This document shows positions 5,307-5,539 of a stretch of DNA of 5,539 bases, in pieces (positions within the stretch are counted from its first letter, which is position 1; each line of letters starts with the position of its first letter). The translations under genes and the position numbers were made by a program. This stretch comes from Dehalococcoidia bacterium (GTDB lineage Bacteria; Chloroflexota; Dehalococcoidia; UBA3495): the NCBI GenBank assembly GCA_028822675.1, contig JAPKDE010000175.1, positions 1-5,539 of the forward strand. The letters run 5' to 3'. Under the pieces are notes generated by a model, which saw only the letters and a program-made list of their open reading frames with translations, was not told where the DNA came from and made no database searches.

Positions 5307-5539
5307 CTATCGATTCTCTAAACTTTCGAGAACTTCGACAAGACGCTCCTGGACGCCCATGTCTGGAACACTGTTGGTAATACAACCATCGTTTTTTATC
5401 CAGTTAAGCTTTACGTCGGTCCAAATTTCCAACCAAGGCTTCATATCCTGTGGCTCATCAAACATGCCTACCGGAATGCTGGTAATACCTTCCATATAAT
5501 CTAAGGTAGCGTAAACATTAGTGTGGCAATTGGGGCAAT
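5307..5539 (-). CDS. Second GFA/CENP-V-type protein, C-terminal part (5' end beyond the window)
   Basis: Reading the minus strand from the right edge, the frame is open from about 5537 to TAG 5309-5307 and begins Cys-Pro-Asn-Cys. That is the last zinc-binding pair (CPxC) of GFA proteins. The frame then runs through YATLDYMEGI, IPVG and EIWTDVKLNW and ends in the helix ERLVEVLESLENR. It aligns without gaps to residues 73-148 of the GFA protein at 4350-4799, with 28 of 76 positions identical by eye. It is therefore a diverged paralogue, not a recent duplicate. The N-terminal cysteine clusters and the start lie outside the window. The ATG at 5495 is an internal methionine, not the start. The gene points towards the first GFA gene. 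Its exact substrate is unknown. Confidence 0.88.
   Translation of the reverse strand, partial: CPNCHTNVYATLDYMEGITSIPVGMFDEPQDMKPWLEIWTDVKLNWIKNDGCITNSVPDMGVQERLVEVLESLENR

Noticed and set aside
5130..5321. 63-codon plus-strand frame starting at TTG
   Set aside because: It reads straight through the strong terminator at 5194-5220 and overlaps the end of the second GFA gene. There is no ribosome binding site.

Overview
The window looks like accessory DNA from a Gram-negative bacterium. A Lol-type lipoprotein signal, two Sec signal peptides, good Shine-Dalgarno sites and GFA-family genes suggest a proteobacterium, possibly environmental or marine; this is inference. Composition is uneven. The lyase, coiled-coil and 430-aa genes are GC-rich at third positions, while the GFA genes and the spacers at about 1860-2070 and 4040-5050 are clearly AT-richer. 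No integrase, transposase, CRISPR array or complete RNA gene is visible.

Left end (1-323): the first 19 codons of a minus-strand gene with a TetR-like N-terminus run off the window. It is divergent from a 43-codon lipoprotein gene (174-305). The gap between them holds a dyad, ATGTGA-N7-TCACAT, and a hairpin that covers part of the lipoprotein's ribosome binding site. Next (324-1820, minus) is a secreted heparin-lyase-I-like polysaccharide lyase with a helical C-terminal extension of unknown function.

Middle (1821-2743): an AT-rich spacer contains the 3' part of a tRNA-Lys(UUU) gene ending in CCA (about 2073-2123), a likely att-type scar of an integrative element. It is followed by a small membrane/coiled-coil protein (2362-2685). 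That gene converges on a secreted 430-residue protein of unknown function (2744-4036, minus).

Right end (4037-5539): a GFA/CENP-V-type zinc protein (4350-4799, plus) has a recognisable sigma-70-like promoter. A second, diverged GFA protein enters from the right edge on the minus strand (5307 to beyond 5539). The roughly 500-bp spacer between these convergent paralogues is rich in inverted repeats and has a strong rho-independent terminator with no obvious gene in front of it.

The two secreted proteins could take part in polysaccharide breakdown, and the GFA proteins may handle glutathione adducts or small electrophiles. Nothing in the sequence shows that all these genes form one pathway. The layout reads as a mosaic of independently acquired units.
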